Source: Thermoplasmatales archaeon SW_10_69_26
GTDB taxonomy: Archaea; Thermoplasmatota; SW-10-69-26
Length of the DNA stretch: 64,000 nucleotides
Direction: 5' to 3'
Assembly: GCA_003009755.1 (NCBI GenBank)
Contig: PXUB01000003.1
Span: 25,667-89,666 of the forward strand
In this document: one piece after another, positions 39,976-47,710 of the stretch
Layout of the letters: every line of letters starts with the position of its first letter
Position numbering within the stretch: the first letter of the stretch is position 1
Program-made: the position numbers and the translations under genes
The notes under the pieces: generated by a model
What the model was told of the DNA's origin: nothing
Databases searched by the model: none
What the model saw: the letters and a program-made list of their open reading frames with translations, nothing else

Positions 39976-41262
39976 CTACTTCGGTTGTTGCCCGGTCACG
40001 TCCTCCACGATGGCCCAGAACTCGTCCTTGCTGACGCCCTGCTGTTCGTCGGTGTGCTCGCGGAACTCGTCGACGAACGCGCGAGCCTCGTCCTTGCCGC
40101 GCTTCTCGATCGTGGTCTTGATCCGCTCGGCGATCTCCGAAAGCTGGCCCTCCTCGGCGTCGACGCCGGCCCGGTCGAGCCGGTCCTCGATCGCGGCCGT
40201 GCCGGTGTGCTTGCCGAACACGAATCGGCGCTCGTGGCCGACGTCCTCCGGGTGCATCGGCTCGTAGGTGATCGTGTTCGACAGGACGCCGTGCGTGTGG
40301 ATGCCGGACTCGTGCGTGAACGCGTTGTGGCCGACGACCGGCTTCATCTGGTCGACCGGGACGCCGGTGGTCTCCTCGACGCGCTCGGACAGGTCCTTGA
40401 GCAGCTCGGTGTTGATGCCGGTGTCGTAGTCGTACAGCTGCTCGAGCGTCATCACGACCTCCTCGAAGGCCGTGTTGCCGGCGCGCTCGCCGATCCCGTT
40501 CACGGCCGTGTTGAGGTTGGGGACGCCGGCCTCGAAGGCGGCGATCGCGTTCGCGGTGCCGAGCCCGAAGTCGTTGTGGTTGTGGAACCCCCACTCGGGT
40601 GCGCCCTGCTGGCCACCGATCGGGCCCTCCGGCAGGTCGAGCTCGCGCATCGTCTCGAAGAACCAGCTCGTGGCCGTGGGCGTCATGACGCCGACGGTGT
40701 CGGAGAACAGCACGCGCTCGGCGCCGGCCTCGATCGCGGCGTTGTACAGCTCGGCGACGAACTCGGGGTCGGCCCGCACCGTGTCCTCGGTGACGAACGT
40801 CGTCTTCAGGCCGTGGTCGACGGCGTGCTCGACGGCGTCGACGGCCATCTCGATGCACTCCTGTTTGGAGCGCTGCAGCTTGTACTTGAGGTGGACGTCC
40901 GAGCACGCGATGAAGGGCACGCACTCGTCGCAGCCCGCCTTCAACACGGCGTCGATGTCGGACCGGATCGTGCGCGCAGCCCCCATGATCGAGGCCTGGC
41001 TGAGGCCCTCGTCGCTGATCGCCTTGATCGACGTCAGCTCGCCCTCGCTGACGGCCGGGATCCCGCAGTTGAGGATGTCGCACCCGATCTCGTCGAGCAG
41101 CTTCGCCAGCTCGACCTTCTCCTCCGTGGTGTAGTAGACGCCGGGCGTCTGCTCGCCGTCGCGCAGCGTCTCGTCCCAGATCACCAGCTCGTCGGGCAGA
41201 TCGTAGCCGTGGTCCGGCTCCACGGTCCAATTGTGCGTGACGACGTCCTCGTCCTCGGGCAT
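39976..41262 (-). CDS. 2-isopropylmalate/homocitrate/citramalate synthase-family enzyme
   Basis: 428 residues. An acetyl-CoA-dependent aldol enzyme: IWDETLRDGEQTPGVYYTTE (catalytic Arg and metal Asp), GFHNHNDFGLGTANAIAAFE (metal His pair, here HNHND in place of HCHDD), VNGIGERAGNTAFEEVVMTL and HNAFTHESGIHTHGVLSN. The C-terminal regulatory domain of long LeuA forms (>500 residues) is missing, so it is closer to citramalate, homocitrate or Re-citrate-type synthases. The substrate cannot be fixed from sequence. ATG 41262 gives the standard start. Confidence 0.8.
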   Translation of the reverse strand: MPEDEDVVTHNWTVEPDHGYDLPDELVIWDETLRDGEQTPGVYYTTEEKVELAKLLDEIGCDILNCGIPAVSEGELTSIKAISDEGLSQASIMGAARTIRSDIDAVLKAGCDECVPFIACSDVHLKYKLQRSKQECIEMAVDAVEHAVDHGLKTTFVTEDTVRADPEFVAELYNAAIEAGAERVLFSDTVGVMTPTATSWFFETMRELDLPEGPIGGQQGAPEWGFHNHNDFGLGTANAIAAFEAGVPNLNTAVNGIGERAGNTAFEEVVMTLEQLYDYDTGINTELLKDLSERVEETTGVPVDQMKPVVGHNAFTHESGIHTHGVLSNTITYEPMHPEDVGHERRFVFGKHTGTAAIEDRLDRAGVDAEEGQLSEIAERIKTTIEKRGKDEARAFVDEFREHTDEQQGVSKDEFWAIVEDVTGQQPK

Positions 41263-41386
41263 GCCGGTCACCGTGACAGGGAAGGACAGAACACGGTAAA
41301 AACCTCGCTCGCCGGGCGGCCGACGACCGCGTCCACGGGACCCCCGAGGGTTGTCCTCGGGGTCGACTTGGCCCGCGTCGTCGACC

Positions 41387-41404
41387 CTTGACAACTGTGT
41401 CAAG
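41387..41404. promoter_or_regulatory. 18-bp palindrome, likely operator
   Basis: CTTGACA-ACTG-TGTCAAG, perfect 7-bp arms. It lies 26-43 bp before the ATG of the GlsB-like gene, overlapping its expected core promoter, and behind the synthase gene on the other strand. A dimeric regulator could bind here. Confidence 0.5.
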
Positions 41405-41430
41405 AGGTGACGACCTACACCGACGTTGCT

Positions 41431-41697
41431 ATGGTCACTGTATGGGGCGTCGTCGCGTTCCTGGTGATCGGAGCGCTGGCCGGATGGTTGGCCGGCGAGG
41501 TCGTCCGAGGCTACGGCTTCGGGATCCTCGGCAACATCGTCGTCGGGGTGGTAGGCGCCTTACTGGGTGGCCTGCTCTTCGACGCCGCTGGCATCGGTGG
41601 CGAAGGCGGCTTCCTGTGGACGCTGTTCGTGGCGTTCGTGGGAGCCGTCGTGTTGCTGTTCGTCGCCGGGCTCGTCGGCCGAGCCACGACCACGTAA
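41431..41697 (+). CDS. GlsB/YeaQ/YmgE-family membrane protein
   Basis: 88 residues with three hydrophobic segments (GVVAFLVIGALAGWLAGEVV, ILGNIVVGVVGALLGGLLFD, WTLFVAFVGAVVLLFVAGLV) and the family's Gly-rich pattern GWLAG...G.G...NI.VG..GA..GG. In bacteria such proteins are stress-induced and of unknown mechanism. ATG 41431 is chosen; a GTG at 41407 would add eight hydrophilic residues. Confidence 0.8.
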   Translation: MVTVWGVVAFLVIGALAGWLAGEVVRGYGFGILGNIVVGVVGALLGGLLFDAAGIGGEGGFLWTLFVAFVGAVVLLFVAGLVGRATTT

Positions 41698-41754
41698 GCT
41701 CCGCCACCGCCCGCCGTGGGCGGTCTCGCGGTCTCTTCTCCTTTCTTCTCCCTC

Positions 41755-43092
41755 TCAGCTCCTCGTCTCGGCCACGATCGGGACCGGCTCGCCGGGACGA
41801 AGCGTCAAGCTCGGATCCAGCGGCGGGCGCTCGTCGCGGCCCGGCCGGATCTCCATCGTCTGCAGGATCCGGGCCAGGCACAGACGCAGCTCGAGCATCG
41901 CGAACGTGTCCCCGATGCACGTCCGCGGTCCGCCACCGAAGGGGAAGTGCGCGAACCGCGGCTTGTCTCCGGCTCGCCCATCCAGCCAGCGCTGGGGGTC
42001 GAAGGTCCCCGGCGCCTCCCACAGCTGGGGATCGCGATGGACGACCCACTGGCTCGTCATCACCTGGGTCCCGGCGGGGAGCCGACGCCCGGCGATCTCG
42101 ACGTCCTCGACGGCTTGCCGCCCGATGGCCCACACCGGCGGTAAAAGCCGCATCGCCTCGTCGATCACGGCGTCGAGCAGGCCCACGTCGGCGAGGGCCG
42201 CTGGCGTGGCGTCCCCGCCGGCGTGGCTGGCCAGCTCCTCGGACAGCTCGGCCTGGATCTCGGGGTGGCTGGCGAGCAGCCACAACGTCCACGTCAACGC
42301 GAGCGCGGTCGTTTCGTGCCCGGCCAACAGGAAGGTGACGAGCTCGTCCCGCAACCGGGAGCGGTCCATCGCTTCCCCGTGCTCCCGGTAGTTCTGGATC
42401 AACCGGCTCATCAGGTCCACGCGGTCCTGGCCGGGCTCGTGCTCGTCGATGAGGTCGTCCACGACGCCGTGCAGCGTCTCGACGCCGCGCTGGTAGCGCC
42501 GGTTGGCCGGCAGCGGCCAGGACTTGGGCACCATCGCCAGCAGGCGCCGGTCGGCCCGGAACCGCTGCATCACGTCGTCCAGCGCGGCGCCGATCTCGTC
42601 GGCCCGGTCGTCCACGTCGACGCCGAACAGCGTCTCGGCCGCGATGCGGAGCGTGAGCTGGCTGGCATCCTCGTGCAGGTCGCGGTGGCCGTGGCGTCGC
42701 CAGCCGTCGAGCAGGTCCTCGGTGTGCCCGACCATCGGTCCAGCGTAATCGCGCACGCGCTCGGGCCGGAAGTCCGGCTGGGCGAGCTGGCGCTGGGTGC
42801 GCCAGGTTCCCCCCTCGGCAGCCAGCAGGCCGCCCCCGATCACGTCCCCGAGCGTGTCGCGCAGGTACTCGTGCTTCTCGAAGCTGTCGTCCTCGGTCAC
42901 GAGCACCTGCTCGATCCCCGCCGGGTCGGCGAGCAACACGTAGTCGAGGCCGCCCATCCGGAACCGAGCCAGGGAGCCGTGCTCGCTTCGCAGCTCGGTC
43001 AGGAACGCCAGCGGCTCGCGGCTGAAGCTCGGGATCGAACCCACGATCGGCCAACCGTCCTCGCCGGGGAGCTGCTCGTAGGCAGACGCCAC
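41755..43092 (-). CDS. cytochrome P450 monooxygenase
   Basis: 445 residues with the classic monooxygenase motifs: the I-helix LLAGHETTALALTWTLWLLA (acid-alcohol pair), ExxR in IDEAMRLLPPVW, and the heme-binding loop HFPFGGGPRTCIGDTFAMLE with Cys near residue 392. This differs from the CYP152-type P450 at 896-2185. It resembles the CYP families of haloarchaea and actinobacteria that need ferredoxin-type redox partners; a ferredoxin is encoded at 13311-13550, but no link is shown. GTG 43092 gives the conserved start ASAYEQLPGEDGWPIVGSIP. Substrate unknown. Confidence 0.88.
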   Translation of the reverse strand: MASAYEQLPGEDGWPIVGSIPSFSREPLAFLTELRSEHGSLARFRMGGLDYVLLADPAGIEQVLVTEDDSFEKHEYLRDTLGDVIGGGLLAAEGGTWRTQRQLAQPDFRPERVRDYAGPMVGHTEDLLDGWRRHGHRDLHEDASQLTLRIAAETLFGVDVDDRADEIGAALDDVMQRFRADRRLLAMVPKSWPLPANRRYQRGVETLHGVVDDLIDEHEPGQDRVDLMSRLIQNYREHGEAMDRSRLRDELVTFLLAGHETTALALTWTLWLLASHPEIQAELSEELASHAGGDATPAALADVGLLDAVIDEAMRLLPPVWAIGRQAVEDVEIAGRRLPAGTQVMTSQWVVHRDPQLWEAPGTFDPQRWLDGRAGDKPRFAHFPFGGGPRTCIGDTFAMLELRLCLARILQTMEIRPGRDERPPLDPSLTLRPGEPVPIVAETRS

Positions 43093-43171
43093 ACCGGCCC
43101 AGCCGGTTCGCCTTGGACAAGGTTGCCGGTGACGCCAACGCCTATGCCGTGCGTCGCGTTTGCCGGCCGCG

Positions 43172-44149
43172 ATGGTGGACCCGGAGGAGACCGATCCCCG
43201 CCGCGTGCTCGAGGTCGCCGACGAGGCCAGCGGCCTCGAGGCCTGGATCGCGGTGGACGAGCGCGTCGACGAGCTCGCCGCCGGCGGCATCGCCCAGGTC
43301 GCCGTCCCCAGCGCGGACGCGGGCCTGGCCGAGGCCAAGCGGCGGGCCCGCACGTGGACGCTGGCGGCCCGCGCCGCCGAGATCGAGGCCGGGGGCGCCC
43401 AGGTCCTCGTCCGCGACACCGAGCTCGGGGCCGAGGCCGCGTTCGAGGCCCTCGGGGGACCGCTCGACCAGCTCGAGCCCACGCTCGCCGTCGGGTTCGA
43501 CGAGGACCTGGAGGAGGCCCAGGCGGCCAGCGAACACGTCAACCCCGAGGGCACCGTGCCGGCACGGGCCCAAGCCGTCGGTACCCTCTCCGGCATCCAG
43601 GCGGTCCTGTGGGCGCTCGAGGGCGATCCCCGCGCCGAGGGCTCGGCGATCGTGCTCGAAGACTGGACCCCCGTGACGCGTCTCGTGGCCCAGGGCCTCA
43701 GCGAGGAGGGCGCCCTCGTGCGCGTGGCTGCCGCCGAGGGCGACCACGGGGACGTCGCCGACGCCGGCCACGAGGCGATCGAGGCCGAGGCCTGGCGGGA
43801 CGCCGATGCCGACGTGCTCGTCCCCTCCTCGCCGGGGCTCGTGACGAGCGAGGCCGCCGACCGGCTCGCTGCCCGGGGGGTCTGCCCCGCGCAGGTTGGC
43901 ACCCTGGCCTCGGCCAAGGCGCGGGAAGGGCTCGCCGAGCGCCAGGTCCAAACCGCCCCGGAGGCGCTCGTGGCCGCCGGCGCCGTGATCGAGGCCGTGC
44001 TCGTCTGGCGGGAGGGCCAGGCGCCCCGCGTGCAGGATGCCATCGACCGCCGCCTGTCCGAGGTGTACGAGCGCACCCGGCGCGTGCTCGCCGAGGCGGC
44101 CGACGAGGGGACGACACCGGCCCAGGTCGTCCGCGATCGGTGGGGCTGA
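43172..44149 (+). CDS. catalytically dead Glu/Leu/Phe/Val-dehydrogenase paralogue
   Basis: 325 residues that align along their length with the next gene: LEVADEASGLEAWIAVDERV, LAAGGIAQVAVPSADAGLAE, VNPEGTVPARAQAVGTLSGI, and the end TTPAQVVRDRWG. The active-site lysines are gone: SLK...GGAK of the partner is TLAARAAEIEAGGAQ here, and the dinucleotide motif GYGAVG is EDWTPV. It therefore should neither bind NAD nor deaminate. A regulatory or structural partner of the active enzyme is a reasonable guess. ATG 43172; aacgcctatgcc lies 30 bp upstream. Confidence 0.7.
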   Translation: MVDPEETDPRRVLEVADEASGLEAWIAVDERVDELAAGGIAQVAVPSADAGLAEAKRRARTWTLAARAAEIEAGGAQVLVRDTELGAEAAFEALGGPLDQLEPTLAVGFDEDLEEAQAASEHVNPEGTVPARAQAVGTLSGIQAVLWALEGDPRAEGSAIVLEDWTPVTRLVAQGLSEEGALVRVAAAEGDHGDVADAGHEAIEAEAWRDADADVLVPSSPGLVTSEAADRLAARGVCPAQVGTLASAKAREGLAERQVQTAPEALVAAGAVIEAVLVWREGQAPRVQDAIDRRLSEVYERTRRVLAEAADEGTTPAQVVRDRWG

Positions 44150-44203
44150 GGCCAACATCCTCGCCCGAAGGTCTTTCGTCCCCGGGACACGCTAGTCCGT
44201 TCC

Positions 44204-45214
44204 GTGTGGGATCCAACGGCGCCCCGTGACCGCGAACCCGACCGCCTCGTCCGCGTCGAGGACGCCGAGGCCGGCCTCACGGCCTGGATCGTGATCGACC
44301 GGGTCCGAGAGGGGCTCTCGGCCGGCGGCATCCGACGCCGTCGCTACGCCTCCGCCGACGACGCGATCGAGGAAGCCAAGGCCCTGGCCGCGGCGATGTC
44401 GCTCAAGCTGGGCGCCGCCGGACTCCCCGCCGGCGGAGCCAAGACCGTGATCCTCGACCACGACGACCTGCTCGTGCCGGAGGCCTACCGGGCGCTGGGC
44501 CGACGCATCGACGAGCTGGATCCCGCCCACCTGTGCGGGCCCGACGTCGGGACCGGCGAGGAACAGCTGACACACGTCCGGGAGGAGACCGAGCGCGTGA
44601 ACCCGGGCGCCAACGAGCCCGCCGAGCGGACCGCCCAGGGGGTGCTTGCGGGCATCCGCTCCGGGCTGTCGGCGATGGAGGACCCGGTCGGGCTGTCCGG
44701 CTCGCGCGTCATCGTGCAAGGCTACGGCGCGGTCGGATCCGCCTTGGCTCGCCGCCTGCGGCGCGAGGGCGCGATGGTGCGCGTCGCCGACACCGACCCG
44801 GTGGCGCGCTCCCGTGCCCGCAGCGAGCAGTTCGAGCTCCTGGAGCCCGAGAACGTGTTCGACGAGGCGTGCACCGTGTTCGCTCCGTGCGCCATGGGGG
44901 ACGTGGTCACCGAGGACGTGGCCGCCCGCATCCCGGCGCGGTTGGTCTGCGGCTCCGCCAACGGGCCCCTGGCGTCGGCGGAGGCCGGCCGCATCCTGCA
45001 CGACCGCGGCGTCGCCTACGCGCCCGACGTCCTCGTGAACGTCGGCGCCGTCGCCGAGGGCGTGCTCACGTGGCGCGAGGGCCGCACGAAGGCCGTGCTC
45101 GACCGGGTCGACGAGGTCATCGAGGACGTCGAGACCCGCGTGCACGATGTGCTCACCACGTCCCGCGAGGAGGACGTCCCCCCGGGCGAGATCGTCGCCC
45201 ATCGGTGGGGCTAG
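44204..45214 (+). CDS. leucine/phenylalanine/valine dehydrogenase-family enzyme
   Basis: 336 residues. NAD-dependent oxidative deamination of a branched or aromatic amino acid is likely. Seen: GGIRRRRYASADDAIEEAKA, the lysines in MSLKLGAAGLPAGGAKTVI, CGPDVGTGEEQLTHVREETE, and the Rossmann VIVQGYGAVGSALARRLRRE with an Asp in VRVADTDP for NAD. Size and motifs fit leucine dehydrogenase better than GdhA. The short start at GTG 44204 follows ggtctttcg ~30 bp upstream. It lies 54 bp downstream of its dead paralogue. Confidence 0.85.
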   Translation: MWDPTAPRDREPDRLVRVEDAEAGLTAWIVIDRVREGLSAGGIRRRRYASADDAIEEAKALAAAMSLKLGAAGLPAGGAKTVILDHDDLLVPEAYRALGRRIDELDPAHLCGPDVGTGEEQLTHVREETERVNPGANEPAERTAQGVLAGIRSGLSAMEDPVGLSGSRVIVQGYGAVGSALARRLRREGAMVRVADTDPVARSRARSEQFELLEPENVFDEACTVFAPCAMGDVVTEDVAARIPARLVCGSANGPLASAEAGRILHDRGVAYAPDVLVNVGAVAEGVLTWREGRTKAVLDRVDEVIEDVETRVHDVLTTSREEDVPPGEIVAHRWG

Positions 45215-45306
45215 ACTGCCGGACCGATCTGGGGCGACCTCTCGCTTGGCCCGGGCAGCCGTCGGCAGGCCTAGGTTCATGTGGGAGGGGCACCGAAGCG
45301 TACTCG

Positions 45307-45684
45307 ATGTCTCGCTCGACCCCGTTCCGCGAAGCCGCCACGGTGCGCGTCAACGCGCCCGAGGACCGCGTCCGGGAGCTGTTGTCCGACCGGGACGTGC
45401 TCGAGGCCTTCGACGAACGGTTGGCGGGCGAGGACGTCGAGGTCCACCACGAGGACGAGCGAGTCGAGGTGACCGCCCCCGGCCAGCGCTTGCGGCTGGC
45501 GTTCCGGCTGCGCGGCGAGGGCGAGTCGACGAGCGTGGCGGCCCTGGAGGACGTCGAACCGAAGGGATTCGTCGAGCGGACGAAGTGGATGCTGTTCCCC
45601 GGCCAAGCCCACGAGGACCTCGAGACCGAGCTCGACCGGTTCCGCCACATCGTCGAGGCCTTCGACACCCAGCACAGCGCCTAG
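45307..45684 (+). CDS. CoxG/SRPBCC-like protein
   Basis: 125 residues: FREAATVRVNAPEDRVRELL, SDRDVLEAFDERLAGEDVEV, a central strand pair and a C-terminal helix (AHEDLETELDRFRHIVEAFD). This fits the START-like fold of small lipid- or cofactor-binding proteins. No clue to the ligand. It is the third such protein in the window (others at 23750 and 34668). Confidence 0.55.
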   Translation: MSRSTPFREAATVRVNAPEDRVRELLSDRDVLEAFDERLAGEDVEVHHEDERVEVTAPGQRLRLAFRLRGEGESTSVAALEDVEPKGFVERTKWMLFPGQAHEDLETELDRFRHIVEAFDTQHSA

Positions 45685-45729
45685 GCCTACCGGGCACAGC
45701 TTTGTAGAGGGAACCGGCCTGCGTCATGC

Positions 45730-46668
45730 GTGCCGCTGCTGCCTGCGGACCCGTTCTCGCTGATCGGGCTGGCCCTCGTCGCCGTCACCGTGGCGATGCT
45801 GGTCGCCTCCGACTGGCCGAAGGCCTACCTCCTCGGCGCATCCACGATCGTCCTGTTCGCGCTGCAGTTCTTCGACCAGGCGATCTTGGGCAACCCGCTG
45901 GGCCTGCGCGAGCTGGCGCTTACGCCCTCCGGGTTCCTGGCCGGCGAGTGGTGGACGCCGATCTCGTACGCGTTCCTGCACGGCGGCCTCATGCACATCA
46001 TCGGCAACCTGTTCATCCTGCTCACCGCCGGCCCCGCGCTCGAGGACAGCGTCGGCCCGACGTGGTTCCTCGGCATCTACGCGGCCGGGGCGCTCGTCGC
46101 CGCCGGCGCCGGCGTCGGGCTGGCCTACGTCGACGTCGGGCAAACGGCCGTCACGTTGCCCTCCACCCTGACCCCGATGGTCGGGTCCTCGGGAGCGATC
46201 TTCGCCGTGTTAACCGCGTTCGCCGTCCGCCATCCCCGCGAGAAGCTGCCGCTGCCGTTCTACATCATCCTGTGGCTGCCCGCGATGGTCGTCCTCCTGG
46301 CGTTCCTGGCGATGAACATCGGGTACATGTTCCTCGACACCAGCGTCGCCTGGTACGGCCACTTCGGGGGCTTTTTGGCGGGCCTGGCGATCGCCTCGCT
46401 CCCGATCGACTTCGAGACGGAGGCGACCGACAGCGTCGACCTCGAGGGCCTGGCCCCGCTGGCCGAGGACCCGAAGGCCCAGCAGGCGCTCGAGCGGCTG
46501 CGCGAGGTCGACGAGGATCAAGCCGACGTGGCCGAGGTCTGGCTCGACGAGTTCGCCGAGAACACGCAGTGCCCGGTGTGCTCGAAGCCGCTGCAGCGCG
46601 ACGGGCTCGACGTGCGCTGCCCCAGCAGCCACGACGTTCGCCGACCCTCCGGTGCCGACGGCTCGTGA
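45730..46668 (+). CDS. rhomboid-family intramembrane serine protease with zinc-finger tail
   Basis: 312 residues. Six or seven membrane segments; the catalytic dyad is Ser in MVGSSGAIFAVLTAFAV (GxSG) and His in WYGHFGGFLAGLAIASLP, and the loop WWTPISYAFLHGGLMHIIGN carries the family His/Asn. The cytoplasmic tail contains CPVCSKPLQRDGLDVRCPSS, a probable zinc ribbon. It cleaves membrane proteins within the bilayer. GTG start; the 3' end is 1 bp from the convergent nadE. Confidence 0.88.
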   Translation: MPLLPADPFSLIGLALVAVTVAMLVASDWPKAYLLGASTIVLFALQFFDQAILGNPLGLRELALTPSGFLAGEWWTPISYAFLHGGLMHIIGNLFILLTAGPALEDSVGPTWFLGIYAAGALVAAGAGVGLAYVDVGQTAVTLPSTLTPMVGSSGAIFAVLTAFAVRHPREKLPLPFYIILWLPAMVVLLAFLAMNIGYMFLDTSVAWYGHFGGFLAGLAIASLPIDFETEATDSVDLEGLAPLAEDPKAQQALERLREVDEDQADVAEVWLDEFAENTQCPVCSKPLQRDGLDVRCPSSHDVRRPSGADGS

Positions 46669-46669
46669 G

Positions 46670-47476
46670 TCAGCTCTCGGAGGCGGCGCCGCGCTCGGCG
46701 ATCGGCGCCGTCGCGCGCTTGTGCTCGCTGGCCGCCACCATCCCTTCGACCCGGGCCACCTCGTCCCCACCGACGTCGGCCGCCTCGGCGATCGTCTCGC
46801 GAGCCTGGCCGCGCTCGAGACCCGCCAGCACCACGTCCAGCTCGGTGTAAGCAAGGCCCAGCTCGTCCTCGTCGGTCTGGCCCTCCCACAAGCCGGCCGT
46901 CGGCGGGCGCTCGAGGATCGCCTCGGGCACGCCCAGCTCGGCCGCGAGCACCCGCTCCTGGGTCTTGTAGACGTCGCCCAGGGGGAGCAGGTCGACGCCG
47001 CCGTCGCCGTACTTCGTGAAGTACCCGGTCAACAGCTCGCTTTTGTTCCCGGTGCCGATCACGAGCCCGTCGTGGGCGTTGGCGCGGGCGTACATCGCCG
47101 CCATCCGCAGGCGGGCCTGCAGGTTGCCGCGCACCGTGCGGTCGACCGCGATGCCGAGCTCGTCCTCCAACGTCTCCGCGCTGGGGCCGATCTGGATCGT
47201 GTCCAGCTCGACGCCGGCGGCCTCGGCGGCCTGTCGAGCCAGGCGCTCGTCCCGCTTCGTGGAGGTCGGGCCCGGTAGCGTGAGGGCCTCGACGTTCGCG
47301 GGCCCCAGCGCCTCGACAGCCAAGGTCAGCGTCGTGGCCGAATCCAGGCCACCGCTGAGGCCCACGACGGCCACCTCGGCCTCCGCGCGGTCGACGCGGT
47401 CAGCCAGGAACCCGGTCGTCAGGTTCAGCGTACGGTCGACGTCGAAGGACAGCCAGTCGTGGGGGACCGCGGGCAC
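46670..47476 (-). CDS. nadE: NH3-dependent NAD+ synthetase
   Basis: 268 residues. ATP-pyrophosphatase motif VVGLSGGLDSATTLTLAVEA, then ARLRMAAMYARANAHDGLVI, GTGNKSELLTGYFTKYGDGG and PSAGLW-like PTAGLWEGQTDEDELG, all diagnostic. It lacks the amidase domain, so it uses ammonia. The GTG at 47476 is used: earlier in-frame codons lie inside the dispersed repeat. aacgcctttaccc (47498-47506, minus) is ~27 bp upstream, consistent with a leaderless mRNA. Confidence 0.93.
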   Translation of the reverse strand: MPAVPHDWLSFDVDRTLNLTTGFLADRVDRAEAEVAVVGLSGGLDSATTLTLAVEALGPANVEALTLPGPTSTKRDERLARQAAEAAGVELDTIQIGPSAETLEDELGIAVDRTVRGNLQARLRMAAMYARANAHDGLVIGTGNKSELLTGYFTKYGDGGVDLLPLGDVYKTQERVLAAELGVPEAILERPPTAGLWEGQTDEDELGLAYTELDVVLAGLERGQARETIAEAADVGGDEVARVEGMVAASEHKRATAPIAERGAASES

Positions 47477-47524
47477 GCGCGAGGAAAGGAGGACGCCGGG
47501 TAAAGGCGTTGGCCTCCCCGGCCC

Positions 47525-47688
47525 CGGCGGTCTCGTTAAGTAGGGGCCGCGAAGGACACGAAGGATCGCCGAGGCCACGAAGGGCCTGTGACTCGCCGCC
47601 GGGCGGCGTTGTCACGGCAGCTGCTCCGCTTGGTGCCCTGGCGTCCCTTCGCGTACTTGGTGGTCCCCCCGTTTCTTATCCTTACAGC
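47525..47688. repeat. dispersed imperfect-palindrome repeat, copy 2
   Basis: Matches the repeats at 26061 and 56795 along ~165 bp (gtctcgttaagtaggggccg at one end, ttatccttacagcc at the other). It lies between the nadE promoter and the 3' end of the orphan secreted protein gene. Shadow reading frames inside it begin [13 protein letters not shown] in all three copies. Confidence 0.75.
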
Positions 47689-47710
47689 CCGTCTCCGGCC
47701 GCCCGCTCCC

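Noticed and set aside
41755..44331. 858-codon minus-strand frame joining the P450 to upstream sequence
   Set aside because: The part beyond 43092 is antisense to the dehydrogenase paralogue and Ser/Arg-rich; P450 similarity begins at 43092.
47477..47578. N-terminal extension of nadE into the dispersed repeat
   Set aside because: Same reason: repeat-encoded residues, and the promoter element lies between them and the GTG at 47476.
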